DNA from: Distichodus sexfasciatus
Lineage: Eukaryota > Chordata > Actinopteri > Characiformes > Distichodontidae
Reading direction: 5' to 3'
DNA: 64,000 nucleotides
Assembly: GCA_032718565.1 (NCBI GenBank)
Contig: JAVGVS010000021.1
Coordinates: forward strand, 1,184,301 to 1,248,300
Shown: positions 1 to 12,269 of the stretch, piece after piece
Position numbering within the stretch: position 1 is the stretch's first letter
How the letters are laid out: each line of letters starts with the position of its first letter
The notes under the pieces: generated by a model
What the model was told of the DNA's origin: nothing
What the model saw: only the letters and a program-made list of their open reading frames with translations
Database searches by the model: none
Position numbers and translations under genes: made by a program

Positions 1-193
1 GTGTGAGATTCTTTGGCAGCGTTTACAATATACAAAGTTTCAGTGAACACAATTGACCTTGTCTGTTTAGTGATTTGGATAACTGGAAAACTACCTCCAT
101 CTAGTGGCAGCTTAAGTGAACAATGCAAAACAATGTGAAATGAGCGTCAGTGTGAACACACCACAGACTAGACCACAATGAAATGTGACCTCT

Positions 194-425
194 GGGGCGA
201 TCAGTAGCGGAACGGTTAAGGTGTTCGCCCTGTGATCGGAAGGTCGCCGGTTTGATACCCATGACTTGTGAAGGTACCACTGAGTAAGATACCGTCCCCA
301 AGCACTCGCCGGGCGCTGCCCATGTCAGCTGGCCACTGCTTCTTCACGGATGGGTCAAATGCACACTTTGTTGTGATGCACTGTGGTGTGTTCACAATAA
401 CAAATAATCACTCACTTTCACTCTG
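194..425 (+). repeat. tRNA-derived SINE, copy A
   Basis: The head resembles a tRNA with A- and B-box-like blocks (GGTTTGATACC near 249-259). It is followed by a body shared with three other copies in this window: a 'GTACCACTGAG' segment, 'CACTGCTTCTTCACGGATGGGT', and a tail ending in 'ACAAATAATCACTCAC'. The shared body shows this is a dispersed retroposon and not a tRNA gene. The sequence is diverged, so the insertion is old. Confidence 0.75.
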
Positions 426-634
426 CATTCAAAAAGGAGCAGTGGACATCTGACTACATGGGACTAATACTTTGCTGAAGGGTACCTCAGTGGTGCTCTT
501 TCCTCTCTGAATTTTCCTCCTCCGATCATGAGGGTAATCCCCCAACCGTTACACCACCAATGCCCAGGTACTAGTTCTACCCTCTTGATGTCTAAAAGCA
601 TTATCAAATCAATAATCTCATTGGTAACACACTT

Positions 635-640
635 TTATTT
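635..640 (-). terminator. Candidate polyadenylation signal of rab40b
   Basis: TTTATT on the plus strand is AATAAA on the minus strand. It lies about 755 bases downstream of the rab40b stop and is a reasonable 3' end, but there is no transcript evidence. Confidence 0.4.
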
Positions 641-1394
641 AAAAAAGAAGAAAACAATATCTAATTAGAGATTCCAATTGATTTGCAGATGCTGAAAATA
701 TTAGTGTTGAATCCGTAACAAACCCAAGTTAGCGTAGAGAAGCTTCTTATTCGGTGTGCAATGTCTTTGGTGTCACTCCATATAAAATATTACAATAATG
801 TTCACTCTCCAAATGCATTACAATAATTAAGAATAATAACAACATAGTATCAAACAACGTGACTTAAATACACAATACAAAGAGCTGCATTTCTCAACAC
901 TGATGGTTTTTTCTCAAGACACGTACCCTGAAGAGCATAAGAATAGGGATAAGAAAACAAGCTGGTATTATCATCTAGGTCCACGGTGAAAAATCGAGAT
1001 ACTCCAAAAACCAGGACTGCTTGTTTGGTCCGAACTCAGAAAACGTCTTATGTCTTCACAGCTAAAATGTAGTACCATTACGTTTTCAGCCCATCATTTA
1101 CAAACATGATGAAATATTCTGTACATATTTGCAAAACAAGTTGTCGCAATGGCTTTACGCTCTGAAATCAATCCCATCTTGTGGGTCTGTTCAATCTCTT
1201 CCAGCAATCACATTCAGTTGTGGTGTTGAGGGTCCCACTCTGTTTATCCGGATCTGAAGAAGCGATCGCGTCGCCGTCAGCCACGAGGCGCTGGGAAGCG
1301 TCTTTGCCGAAGTTAAACCCTGTTGCGACTCTGAGCGCGGCCTCGTCTTGTAAACTGCAGCTGGGTGAATGTTTGTGTGTATCGTATCATTAGA

Positions 1395-4300
1395 CTATGA
1401 TATCTTGCAGCTGGTCCTTGCGCAGCTTTGGGACGGGCTCAGTGGCGGATAGATGAGTTTGGATTTTTTCGTGCCGCCCCGTTTCTTGGCGCCGCTGGTT
1501 ATGACAGAGTAGGAGCGTCCGTGCATCATGCGGGCGTTGAGGCCATTGGCCATTGAGAAGGACTTCAGGTGGCTCTTTAAGGCAACAGGAAGAGGGAGTT
1601 TATCCACCAGGTGCACAGGCGTGCAGGAGACGATGGACCGACAACACAGGTCCTGCAGACTCAACACTGAAGAAAGACAGAGGAATGTGGAAATAGTCAG
1701 TCATGCACTCAAAGGTACCAGTCAGTTTCCTCTGAGGGGCAACTTCTGTGAATAATTTAACTATAATATTTACTGTATACAACTACAAGTGTTGGTGGTT
1801 GAAATGTTGATATCAGTATAAACTCTCTAACCACAGCCCCTTTCACCTATGAAACTGTATATTCCCAAGGTCAAGGTTAAGTCTGCAAGGTTCTTCACGT
1901 CATTCTCATAGTTTCACAAGTATTATTATTATGATCATTATTATTATTAACTGCACCATACATGTAAGTGCAGCTCAAAGTGCTGTACAAAGAATATATA
2001 GTAAGAACTAGGGACGTACAATATAGGAATTATCACCTGTTGCCGATATTTTTCATGCTAATATCTGCCGATGCCGCTACCGATAAATCAAGCAGGCACA
2101 GCCGCGCCTGAGCACAGGCATAATTGAGTACCTAAAGACAAAACATTTTGCTTGCCAAAGTTCCATTGTGTGTGCAATTTGGCAAAAAAATTAATCCCGC
2201 CCTATGTGGCATACCAAGTCAAATAGGGTGCGTGTAACTCTCCATGTGCACTACCTAGTGCGTAGAAAGCTGTTAAGCTACAACCCCGGCTAGTTCCTGA
2301 GATGCATACTACCACATAGAAAAGTATGATAAGAGCATCTTACCTACCATACTATTAAGTGCGGTACTACGCAGCTCGGGACACGGCCCATGGATGGCAA
2401 ACACGCAATTTACTTCAGAGTGTGCATGCAGGCAAAGTTAAGCACAAAAAGACAAGAGATTTTGCTCAGGATTTTGGTACAAAATAACGCCATACATTTT
2501 AAGACAGAAGGCTCAGGCCGTATAAAATCCCACCTCGGACTTTGGACATGTCTGGCATAAGTGCTACCTTTCTGTCGTGCAATAAATGTGTCACCAATAT
2601 TGAATGGAAATTTTGGGCAAATCTTAGCATCTGTCCAATGCTGATGACTTAAAAAAGCAATTATCGGCCGATTCCAATATAATTCTGATATTATCGTACA
2701 TCCCTAGTAACAACGATAAGAATGAACAAAATGGAATCAATAAGAATGATCAAATATGGACACAAACATTAAGATAGAAAAGATAAATGTAAATAATACA
2801 AATAAATGTATATAATGTAGTTAAAACAAACTAAAAGCCAGATTTAAATTGTATGTTTACAGCTGCTTTTTAGAAATACTAAGAGGCCCGTTGAATATCT
2901 AAGGGAGGGTTGTTCCAAATCACTGGTGCATAAAAACAGAAGGCTAGTTTTCCGTATTTCCTGTATTTTACGTTAGAAAGGTTTAGCAAGCAGGTGCTTG
3001 ATGATCTTTAAGGCCCTGTTTGGAACATATTCGGTCAGACACTGTGAGAAGTCCTGTGAGAAGTGTGCAGTCTAGCCGTGAGTAAATAAAAGCATATAGT
3101 AAAAAGCATATAAATATTTACAGATACAAAAACAGCAAATATCGCAAAAACAATACAAACTTATATACAATGTGAATGCTGTAAGATGTCAATATGTTAT
3201 TCAGTATGTTAAAGTGCAGAATGCAATTGTGTTGGGTAATGTCATAAAGGCAGGTGCGTGATGCGATAAAGTTCACATGAGAACTGAGTCTGTACTTTAA
3301 AAAAACCCCAGTTAATCATTTTCTCAGAATTTCGGCAGAAATCTCCTTTCACACTTGCCCTCGTTCTGAGTTTGTTGTATTTATACTTGCAATAAAAGTC
3401 CTGGGAAGGGTGGAAATGATGCAAGGATGACGTTTCTGTTGCATGTTGTGTAACTAATGTGGAAAAAAGTTTGTTTACGCTCACACACACACACACGCAC
3501 AGACGCACACACAACGGCAGCTGATGTTACTATGTATGTTCCTGGCCTGATCAACTTCACACACTCAATTTCACACTCTCAAACCTTGTGGAAAGTCTTC
3601 CCAGAACAGTGGAGGCCTTTTTAGCCACAAAGTGAGAGCCATAGTACTGCAAATGGTTCCGAATGAGATGTCCAATAAGAGGTGTGATGGCTACAAATCC
3701 ACATACTTTCTGGAAAGTATTTTGTGGTTTTGTTTGCCTTGTTTATGGGAAGACTATTTTAATAGTCATAATAATATAATCTAAAATGACGATTTTCCTG
3801 CACTCAAAGAACGAACAGAAACCGTTTGTTATAGAAGGCCACCTCTAGACAGAGTCATTGTGTGGAATGACTTGAGATATACTAAATAAAGGTGTCCTTC
3901 AAGGACTAAAATGATTTAATGGGAACTGAAATAAGTCAGACTTCTCATTGTTCATGAGTCTCAAACAAAGACAAAACAAAGCACAAGCGTAGATTGAGAA
4001 TAAACTGATTTGATAAACTGGTTTAGGTTATACCAGTTTATCAAATCAGTTTATTCTCAATCTACACACCTTGCCCTAGAACTGATTCCCAGAGACCTGA
4101 ACAGACTGTGCATGTATTTGGACATCGCTTTGGTGTCTGACCACCGGGTGTCTCCAAAGTGAGCTTTTGGGCTTTAAAAAGCTTTGAATGCTTTTGGTTT
4201 ATGGAACATTCTTTGACTGCATATGTAATTGCTGTTTAAGTTTATGTGGCCCCTCAGTTATAACTACCTCAAGTTTAGATGTAAACTGAGGCTGCTGCTT

Positions 4301-7300
4301 TTTAAAAACAGATCCAAAATAATTTCAGCCACACGGCGCCTGACATACTTTCACTCCCATATGTTGACATTAATTTTAGTAATCCCCAAGCTCTACCAAA
4401 TGATAAATATAAAATCACAGCAACCTCTTTTCAGGATCTTTCTTCAGTGCAAATCGTTCCGTTGTATGTTATTTTACAAAACGGTGATTAACGTGTTTGT
4501 GGAATGTTTAATCAGGGGACGGTAGTAGAGGATGATTGTACCTTTGTTGGGTCTCCAGAGTCTCTCCATACCATGGCGCATTAGGACGATGCGAGCCAGT
4601 TCAGTGAAGGACTCTGTGATGTTGAAGTTACACAAAGGGCTGACCTCAAAGAAGGTGACCCCCAGCCGCTCCGCAAAGGCTTGGGCAATTTCGGTGGTCA
4701 CCTGACGCTTGTAGGCCAAGTGCAGACGGTTTCCCACAAGGATCTTGGGCACTCCTGGGGCATGCTGGGTAATCAATACAAAATAATGTAAATATATTAG
4801 TTATTTTACATTTACATTTAGGTTGACGCCCTTGTTCAAAGTGGCATTTGACCATCAGCTGATCTAAAGAACCTGTTTTTCGTACTTGAAAACCTACACT
4901 TCAATCAACAGCTGCCGTTTAACCAAGTAACTCTCAGCTAAGTTCAATACCTTTCTAAACCCTGTGAGAGTACGTCAAAAATTAATATCTGCACAGTTTA
5001 GAAGCAGTTAAACTAATAGATAAAAGCCACAGAAAAAACAAAGGAAGTCTAAGTATGCAAAAAGCAACAGTTTAGTTAAGCAACAGAAGAAATATAAGCT
5101 ACAGTACAAGATTTATGTATTTGTTCCTTGTTCTTCATTTTTGCCACGTTGTCTCATCTCCCTGTATACTTGTGCAGTATATAGCAGAGATGGCAATAAA
5201 GTTTACTCAGCGTGGTAGACACCAGAAGCATGATTGTGGTTCTTAGGTATTCTGGAAAGACTGAAAGCATGAAATGTTAACCCGATTTACCTCATCGATC
5301 TCCTTGATCCAACGATCAATTCCATCAAAGGACCAGCGATTTGTGATGTCATAAACAAGGATAACACCCTGTGGAAAAACACATTACATACATTATTACA
5401 TTACACTGAAGAACGCTCTTTGTCTACACTGTCTTATATAGACTGCTGCTTCCTGGTAGTCTGATGGATGAGTCTGGGTTTAGCAGATACCAGAAGGACT
5501 TTACCTGCCGGACTGCTTGATGCCTACTGTAAAAATGGCTGAAGAAGGGATGTTGGTACTGGTTGTTTATAAGGAGTTGGACTAGGCCTCTTAGTTCCAG
5601 TGAAGAGACATTTTTACTATTCCAAATTTTTATGCTTCCAATTTTATGGGAACAGTTTGGGAGAGGCTCACACTTTTGTGCTCCAGAGAGATGTGGTTGG
5701 GTGTGTTTGGTATGGAAGAACAACCATCTAACACCTTTGGGATGAACTTGAATGGAGATTGTGAGGCAGGTCATTTCGTCCAACATAAGCTTGACCTCAC
5801 ACTTGCTCTTCTGGATGAATGGGTAAAAATTCCCACAGACAGACCAAAATCTTGTAGAAAACCTTCCCAGAAAAGTCAAGGCTGTTACAGCAACAAAGAC
5901 TTGGACCGACTTCTATAGCCAATGCCTTGGGATTTAGAATGGACATCATAAAAGTTAAAGTAGGTGTAATCTCCAGGGGTCTCTACTGTTGCCGCTGACG
6001 TGTAGATGGATGGATGGATGGATGCACTGCAAAACTGTATTGCACTCCTGACAACAATCCCTAGAACATAAACTTTTGAACCCATTATAAATATGTATAC
6101 GGTACATTTCTGTATCTACCAGCTTAGAATCCAGCAGGTTCTGTTTTTATTGCTCCCACAGAAATGTCATACACAGTTCTGTGTGTATATAGTTTCTGAC
6201 TAACCCTCGGACTACATCAGGGGGTTTTCCTCTCACTGCAGGAGTTATTAAAGAGGGGAAATATCACATCGGCTGTGATGGCGCACCCTGTTTGACCAAC
6301 ATACCACAGTTTGAACAGGAACTGCTGGCCTCAGGGTGGGCCATTTAACAAAATCAAATGAAAACATAGAATTTCATCAACAGCTCCACTGTGGGCAAAG
6401 CCAGACTCCATTTTTACTTGTTTAAGTAGTCAGCAGCTGCGTAAAAGTTTATTATCTATATTTTTAGCTTTAAAAACTTACCTGAGCTCCTCTAGAATAC
6501 GAGCGGAAAATGGTGCAGAAACGACCCTGTCCAGAGGTATCCCTGCAAAGCAGCGCTCACAATTAGGATTGTAAGTTTAATACAAGATATAAAACGTCAC
6601 ATGATCTCAAATTCCTTTGCCACAATATTAATGATGTCTGCCAACAATAGAGACAACGATGAAAATACAGTTTGTTTGCTTTGGATATAACATTGGATAA
6701 AGGACAAAAGGACCGTGCTTATCACTTCATCACAGATATTGTGTTATGTGGAGGGATCACAGCCAAGAATAGCGTGGGTTAAATAAACAGAGTGAGCAAC
6801 ACCATCATCTCTTCTGGTTCTTTTCATGTAGCAAAAACATACAGCAGATTTGTAATTACGTTTCTGTAAATGTTTGACAAAATGTGGAACGTGAATACAG
6901 ACCTGGAGCTTATGAAAATAAATGCAATCCAAACTGCAATCGCAGTGTTGACATTACAAAAAAAATGTCAGTAAATGTTTTCCCAAAATCGCTTGGCTCG
7001 TTCCCTGCCCTGTGTTCTTGTGCTGTGCAGGTATTTGCACGGATTGTTGTTACTCTCTGTTCTGTACTTTGTTCTGATGACTAGTGCCATGACAGCAGAT
7101 TGTAAGCAGGAGCCCAGCACCGCATCCTGCACAGTGCTGGACTAAAGCGGCCCTCTAACCTTGTCGCTGTGAGCAGAGGATAAATAATTATAAACACCGC
7201 ACACTGGAGTGCCTCATCTGCCGAGGATATAATTAATAATTTAAGTCTGACGCCAGTGAGAGTGCAGCCCTCTAAAAATATTCTGGAATTTAAATAAGGC

Positions 7301-10300
7301 TTGTGGGCATGCTTGGCAGGGTTGACTTGGCTGAACGCTTCGCTGGAAAATTTCTGTTGAGCAATGGTATAATTTACATACTCAGACATTTGGCATGTTC
7401 TGTTCATATTTCAGTAATCAAACAGAGAAACTTGCTGAGTTTACTGAATATGAAAGGAGCCTAAAACAAAAGGCACTGTTGGCAATCTCGCCTTTGTGTC
7501 AACGCTTCTGCTTTTGTGATGGTTACAGCTCAAAGATATCTATAGCTTGTAAATTCTTGCATAATTCTAAATGTTAGCACTTCAGTACGGTGCCTTTCAT
7601 GCGGGACTATACCTTTTGTGTGTAAATTTAAATAAATGTCCACTCTGGTATTTGAAATGCATGAAACCAATAATTATTTAATTATTAAACTGCCCTGCAA
7701 AAGGAACTGTAACTTCACAGGTTCATGAGGACTGTTCCAGAGCAGATACTCACCAAAGCTGCAGCTTGACTCTGCGTCCATCCAGCAGTATTGTGGTCGT
7801 TTTGTAGTCGATCCCTGTATCAAAGGACAACACAGTAAATAAATAACTTTTTTTGACTTTTATCTTATGACTACCTTCTTGTTCATTAGAAATCTTAGAG
7901 CCAAACCTAAACCGAAGTGAACTCTGCCTGGAAAGGCAACTACAACCCGAGTGGCAGGTTAGTTTTTGATGTGGGATGAAGTTATTTACTATGAGGAACA
8001 GTTTCTCCGTTTTGATGCTGTACTTGTTTTATGTAGATGCTGTTATTAAATTTCATATTTACCCTTCTTTTATCTGCGGTTTTACTGTACAACTGTTTCT
8101 GAGCAACCATGAATAACTACATCACACAACAAGGATACAGTACTAACAAAGAAGAAGCTTAAGATGCCTCTTTGATGGTTAGGAGTGCTTAGTGAGATCT
8201 TTAACTACACACACACACAGTCTATGTATTACTATCTTTGTGAGGTCCTTCCATAGGCTCCCATAATGACTAAAGTACATAATTTCACACCTACACCTAA
8301 TCCTAACCCTAACCTTAACCTCAGTAACCAAAAGCACATCTTTTACCTCTTTTAGTTTCTCAAATAAAACAAGCACATTTTCTATAAAGTCATTTTTCCT
8401 CATGGGGGCCTCTCAAATGTCCCCACAAAACCCCAAAAAACAGATAAAAGTGATTTTAGGGGACAAAAAGTTCCCCACAATGCGATAAATACATGAACAC
8501 ACACACACACACACGATCATCACTCAGATTACTTCTGAGGAGCTCCATGACCCTTCATGCATTCCTCTGTGACAGCCAGGCTGAAAGCCAATCCTGTGGA
8601 AATATACAGGGTCCCTCTCCGAGGCATATCATAATGACAGCACAGGGCTCTGAATTATCCATCCCTGTCTGAACAGAGCCAAATTAACTCTGCTAACGTT
8701 CATCTGAGAAGTCTGAGAAGACAGCAAATGACCTGGAAACCACAAACCATCAGAGTTAAAGTTAAAATATTTCCATGAACAGAATCAGTTTCTTAAATGC
8801 AGTCGGCTTCGGTGACGTGTAATGTTCTTGAGGACATGACTCATAACTTTTTATTCTACATCTCTCAGTGTTACTTAATCATTCGCTATGTCTCACTGAG
8901 GGATTCTGGAAGGCCAAAGTGAAGACCTTGCCATGGGTGCTTTTAAACCACAAGATGCAGACACTGAGCCCATACAGGATTCATATTTACAGTCATTACT
9001 GAATATTTTAACTGATATCCCATTTCTAATAGCTCTAGATAATACATGGCCAACAACATAAGGATGGATAACGGTGTGGCTGAAGAACAGTGAAAATACA
9101 TCAAAGCCCATTGTCATGCTGATGTTGTGGACAGCGTTAGCATCTTTTCAGCTCAGGCCAGTAAATAAAATTATTGTTAATAATGTAAATAAAATTATAA
9201 ATGAAAAATGAAGAATTTGAATTATAATGAGCAACCCACATGATTTTCTTAAAATCCAAAAGTCTGTCTGCAGAACACGGTCTTCCTGTTTGTGTGGGCA
9301 AACTCTGATTCATCTTGACAGATCAGTTCACACCAACATTTTCTGTCTCCCTGTGCAATTATCCAGTTACGCACTCCTCATTTCTCTTCCTTTTTACACC
9401 ACACGGCAGCGAAGCGTGGCTGTTCTCTGACAGGATGACACATATAGAAGCAGCAGGAGAGAGCAGCGGGAAGCTGAAAGCTTTAGTAGGCGATGACGTC
9501 CTTAAAGCCTAAAGCTCATTCGTGCATAACCATCACTGCCACACACACACACATTCGGTTATGGCTCCACCAGGGCATCTCAACAGACCAAACCACAACA
9601 CACACACACACACCCTCTGTGTTGCCTGGACCTTTGTCCAGACTGCCTGCGCGGTTGGCCTGAAGTGATATAGTAAGAACGACATTAGGACACACCAATC
9701 TAATGGGTTACTCAGCATTTCAACCGAGAGGTTTGTTCATCTGACCTAAGAGTTAAAGGAGTTGATGTAAGTGAAAAGAGGCAGAATAATACTAGAAGGT
9801 TAGCAAAAGAGAGGTTTGATTCATTCTTGGGCTATGCAGTTGCTTTCTCAGAAGCAGAAAGCAGGACAGCAGCTGAGAAGCTTCATCCGTCACTGTCATG
9901 TGAAGGAGTAGAAGAGAGAGAGAGAGAGAGAGAGCACTATCCATAAACAATAACCCCGGGAACACAACCCACCATAGAGGGTCACACAAAAGGGCTTAGA
10001 CAAACATCTGAATATTCCACTCTTTTATTGCCAGGAAAACTTGGCTGCATCCACACACTCTCCAGCTACATCTTGTGCAGGGCCTGGGAGCAGAGTTATG
10101 TAAGTGCTTATGACAGTAATAATAATCGCTCAGGACACAAATCTCCATACAGCCTTCTGCAAGCTGGCAGCACTGCATGGTTATCACTTAGGAAACAGAC
10201 CCCCACCCTGTACCCCCAACACACACGCACACTCATAAACACAAACACATACCACCATCCATCTTTTATCAACCTCAGGTTCAATCCTAATCTGCTAAAC

Positions 10301-11218
10301 GAAATCAGTTTGCTTTAGTCCTGCTGTATTCCTTGTCTGTAACTTATCTTGGCGAAGTCTGGTTGTATCTTGGCAGCTGTGTGCGAGGCCTGAGGGGGAA
10401 ACATGTTACCAGAGCTAATGTAGATGAATCAACAGTGAAACTTGAAGGCGTGGAGGAGGGTGGTGTAATGCTCCACGGATGCATTGCTCTCCCACCGGGA
10501 ATCTAAGGTCGGACCGGTTTGCCTTTTACATAACCTGCTCCAAACATATTGCAGGCCCTGTTTGCTGTATTACAGAGGCCTCTTTTTTATTACAAGCAAA
10601 CTCTACAACAAGTTTCAACTGTGATCAGACAAAATGACACCATAATAGGTGAATATACCTACTTCTACAGTCAGTAAATGCAATAAGATTACAACATCTT
10701 TGCCATTCTCTGAGATTAATGTGAGGTCTTCACCCACCACACTGCTGCACAGGTGAACAGGCAGCAGCTATGAAAGGCATTCTGAGCTCTGTCACCCTCT
10801 GACCTCGTAGCGACCGTGCTGTCAGTGTCATCAGATCCTTGCACAACGTGCAGCATAACTCTTTCTCTGTGTGTGTGGCCTGTTTCCTTGCTCTCAACAA
10901 CAGCAGTGTCGCAGAACCTGTGTAAATGAGTCTCAGAATACTCCTGTGGACCTTGGTCTTTGGCTGGGTGTACTCTCAGAATAGCAGTGGTTAAGAATAA
11001 AACTTTCCATGTGGTTGAGATACAATATGTCCCACTGACCATATTAAAGACTCTCTCAGGTCTAAATACTTCCAGTGAGCACAGCTGAGATGAAGACAGA
11101 CTGAGATTTTAGTAGCAGTGAATCACATAAGAAATATGGCAGTCATGGATACATTATGACATCTGCACATTGTATAGGAAGTTGTAACTGTGAAGGATTA
11201 TTTTTGGGAGGGCCATGT

Positions 11219-11279
<61 letters not shown>

Positions 11280-12269
11280 ATATATATACACATGGCCACA
11301 CACACACACACACACATACATATGTATAAATGTACAAATCCATAGTCCAGCATTTTGTTAATATTTACTTACAACATGCATAATGTATTGGAATTTATTT
11401 TGGATAGATATTTTCTTTATTAATTAGCTCAGACCTTTCCTATTTCTCTTTGAGTCAATTTGCTTCCACTTGATTTCCAAAAATTACATGCATGGTCTTA
11501 CAAACAAACTAAGTTACAAGTCATAACATGTTGGACTTGTATAACAATGTTTGTGGCAAATAAAGACCCTGGAATCTTTATTCAAGATATGTTTATGATG
11601 TTATCAGCACCAAAACTTTCCTCATGTCTTATCCCTGTGGCATTTCCCTGTAATTAATTTGTCCAAAGGGAGCTTGTATGTTTTTTTCCACACACAGCTG
11701 GATATTCCATACAGGCCATGGACTGTTTTAGTTCAGCTATTAATAAAGATAAAACAGACCCATTGTAGTTTCAAATTTCTATGTGCATTCTAACCACGAT
11801 GATCAAAGTACATAATCAAGAACCCATCACAGAACTCATCTGTAAACACAGGCCTAGGTGCTGCTACCATCAGTTAAATGTATAGCAATAAAAATCCTAT
11901 TTGTGAAAACGAATTCCTGTATTCCTAACATACAGATATGCAAATCGCACAAAGTTAGACATTTAAGCTGAAACGTCCTGTATTTTTTCGCCTCGACCTC
12001 CAACTCAACTTCTTTCACACGCATGTAAACAAAGAGGTTCTGTGAGAAAGCTGTAAGCATGGCCTCCTCTGTTCACACATACATCCCCATCATCCTCACC
12101 TACTCTAGCTTTGGTCTCGTCTCACCACTCACCCATATTATATCCATACGGAGATCTGCTGATCCGTCCTGTAAGCTGCCAAAATCTCGCCTTTTTCCCA
12201 CATCGCTGTTCCCCACTAGCAAAAAATTTCAGCAGAAAATCATAAGTTGCGGGCTGCCCTGTGGCTCAT
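1395..12269 (-). CDS. rab40b: Rab40b, SOCS-box Rab GTPase (six coding exons)
   Basis: This is an atypical Rab that serves as the substrate-recognition subunit of a Cullin5-Elongin B/C ubiquitin ligase, and in mammals it acts in membrane traffic and invadopodia. Coding exons in transcript order are 12133-12269, 7754-7814, 6482-6542, 5291-5368, 4542-4764 and 1395-1666. All junctions of exons 2-6 are GT/AG and in phase. Visible motifs are a P-loop with NSDVGKG-like residues in exon 1, switch II DTSGQGRF in exon 3, the Rab40-specific VGNRLHL in place of a classical NKxD in exon 5, then a SOCS box with LQDLCC and a Cul5-box LPLP. The C-terminus is CKIS, a prenylation CaaX. Total length is close to the family's roughly 278 residues. 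The tail segment NGLNARMMHG fits RAB40B better than RAB40C. Exon 1 is broken by several small indels, probably consensus errors (separate entry). Confidence 0.93.
2009..2706. mobile_element. Non-autonomous hAT-type DNA transposon
   Basis: The ends are inverted: TAGGGACGTACAATA on the left matches TAGGGATGTACGATA, the reverse complement of the right end. The 8-bp flanks GTAAGAAC (2001-2008) and GTAACAAC (2707-2714) match at 7 of 8 positions, the target duplication expected of hAT elements. The interior of about 670 bp has no transposase reading frame and contains 'GCCGAT' repeats common in fish hAT derivatives. Confidence 0.75.
3482..3514. repeat. AC microsatellite, imperfect
   Basis: A run of AC dinucleotides interrupted by GC steps, within rab40b intron 5. 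Confidence 0.85.
3570..3720 (+). mobile_element. 3' fragment of a Tc1-like transposon
   Basis: The sequence resembles the end of a Tc1-type transposase gene, with codons for a 'LVESLPRR.EA' like stretch (CTTGTGGAAAGTCTTCC near 3585) followed by the element's 3' untranslated end, 'GAATGAGATGTCC...CCACATACTTTCTGG'. It matches the same family as the fragment at about 5460-5930. The 5' part is missing and the reading frame is damaged. Confidence 0.6.
3989..4065. repeat. Perfect 34-bp inverted repeat with a 9-base loop
   Basis: Bases 3989-4022 are the exact reverse complement of 4032-4065, separated by nine bases (TTAGGTTAT). Pairing stops sharply at both ends. The arms are AT-rich and lie in rab40b intron 5. 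No terminal repeats or target duplications beyond the palindrome are visible. Confidence 0.95.
5460..5930 (+). mobile_element. Tc1-like transposase remnant
   Basis: The plus strand resembles the C-terminal half of a fish Tc1-family transposase. Recognisable pieces are DESGF-like codons near 5465, a 'GVGPLSSSEE' region near 5580, 'LPILWEQFGRG' near 5640, 'HLWDELE' near 5735, and the 'LLDEWVKIPTD' helix near 5805. A segment between the WEQFG and HLWDELE blocks is deleted, and other frames are shifted. It is a dead fragment in rab40b intron 3. The long open frame on the opposite strand is only its shadow. Confidence 0.75.
6006..6024. repeat. GGAT tetranucleotide repeat
   Basis: About five tandem copies of GGAT at the edge of the Tc1 remnant, in rab40b intron 3. 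Confidence 0.8.
8206..8515. repeat. Dispersed fish repeat bounded by CA runs, with telomere-like motif
   Basis: The segment begins and ends with CA dinucleotide runs (8206-8219 and 8498-8513). It contains 'CCTAATCCTAACCCTAACC' near 8295 and 'GTCCCCACAA' near 8420. This combination resembles a common interspersed fish repeat. It carries no protein-coding capacity. Confidence 0.5.
9912..9934. repeat. GA microsatellite
   Basis: A run of AG dinucleotides in rab40b intron 1. CA runs flank it at 9541-9552 and 9600-9613. Confidence 0.85.
11219..11318. repeat. Compound microsatellite (TATC, TA, then CA)
   Basis: About eight copies of CTAT are followed by some 45 bases of TA and then a CA run. It lies in rab40b intron 1. 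Confidence 0.9.
12133..12269 (-). CDS. rab40b: rab40b coding exon 1, broken by small indels
   Basis: On the minus strand this starts with ATG (12269-12267) and ends in a good donor (ATGG|GTGAG). The expected Rab40 N-terminus can be followed only by changing frame: the pieces YDFLLKF, LLVGNSDVGK, GEILA, LQDGSA and SPYGYNMG lie in different frames. Shifts fall at a run of T (one extra), a run of A (one extra), a GCAAGC-like site (one missing), a GAGTCT-like site (one missing), and near the start codon. Apart from D to N in the P-loop, the residues look normal. Joining to exon 2 is in phase (G|GG ATC GAC). The high indel and low substitution load suggests sequencing error. A decayed exon is the alternative. 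Confidence 0.82.

Larger units (their letters stand above)
1..1394. other. Region downstream of rab40b, including its likely 3' UTR
   Basis: No coding exon is recognisable. The part from about 615 to 1394 is probably the rab40b 3' UTR, because a minus-strand AATAAA lies at 635-640, about 755 bases after the stop codon. A tRNA-headed SINE sits at about 194-425. The rest is AT-rich unique sequence with no feature I can name. Confidence 0.5.
1667..4541. other. rab40b intron 5, rich in transposon remains
   Basis: This intron lies between the last two coding exons. It holds a hAT-type element (2009-2706), an AC microsatellite (3482-3514), the 3' tail of a Tc1-like element (about 3570-3720) and a perfect hairpin (3989-4065). 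I see nothing else coding. Confidence 0.8.
7815..12132. other. rab40b intron 1
   Basis: This intron of about 4.3 kb holds a dispersed repeat flanked by CA runs (8206-8515), several CA and GA microsatellites (9540-9615, 9912-9934, 10221-10260) and a compound TATC/TA/CA tract (11219-11318). I recognise no exon. Somewhere in it lies the left border of the proposed indel-rich patch. Confidence 0.6.

Noticed and set aside
5424..5879. 151-codon open frame on the minus strand
   Set aside because: It is the antisense of a Tc1-like transposase remnant on the plus strand.
8290..8325. Interstitial telomere sequence
   Set aside because: There are only two or three imperfect CCTAA units inside a dispersed repeat, too short to indicate a chromosome fusion point.
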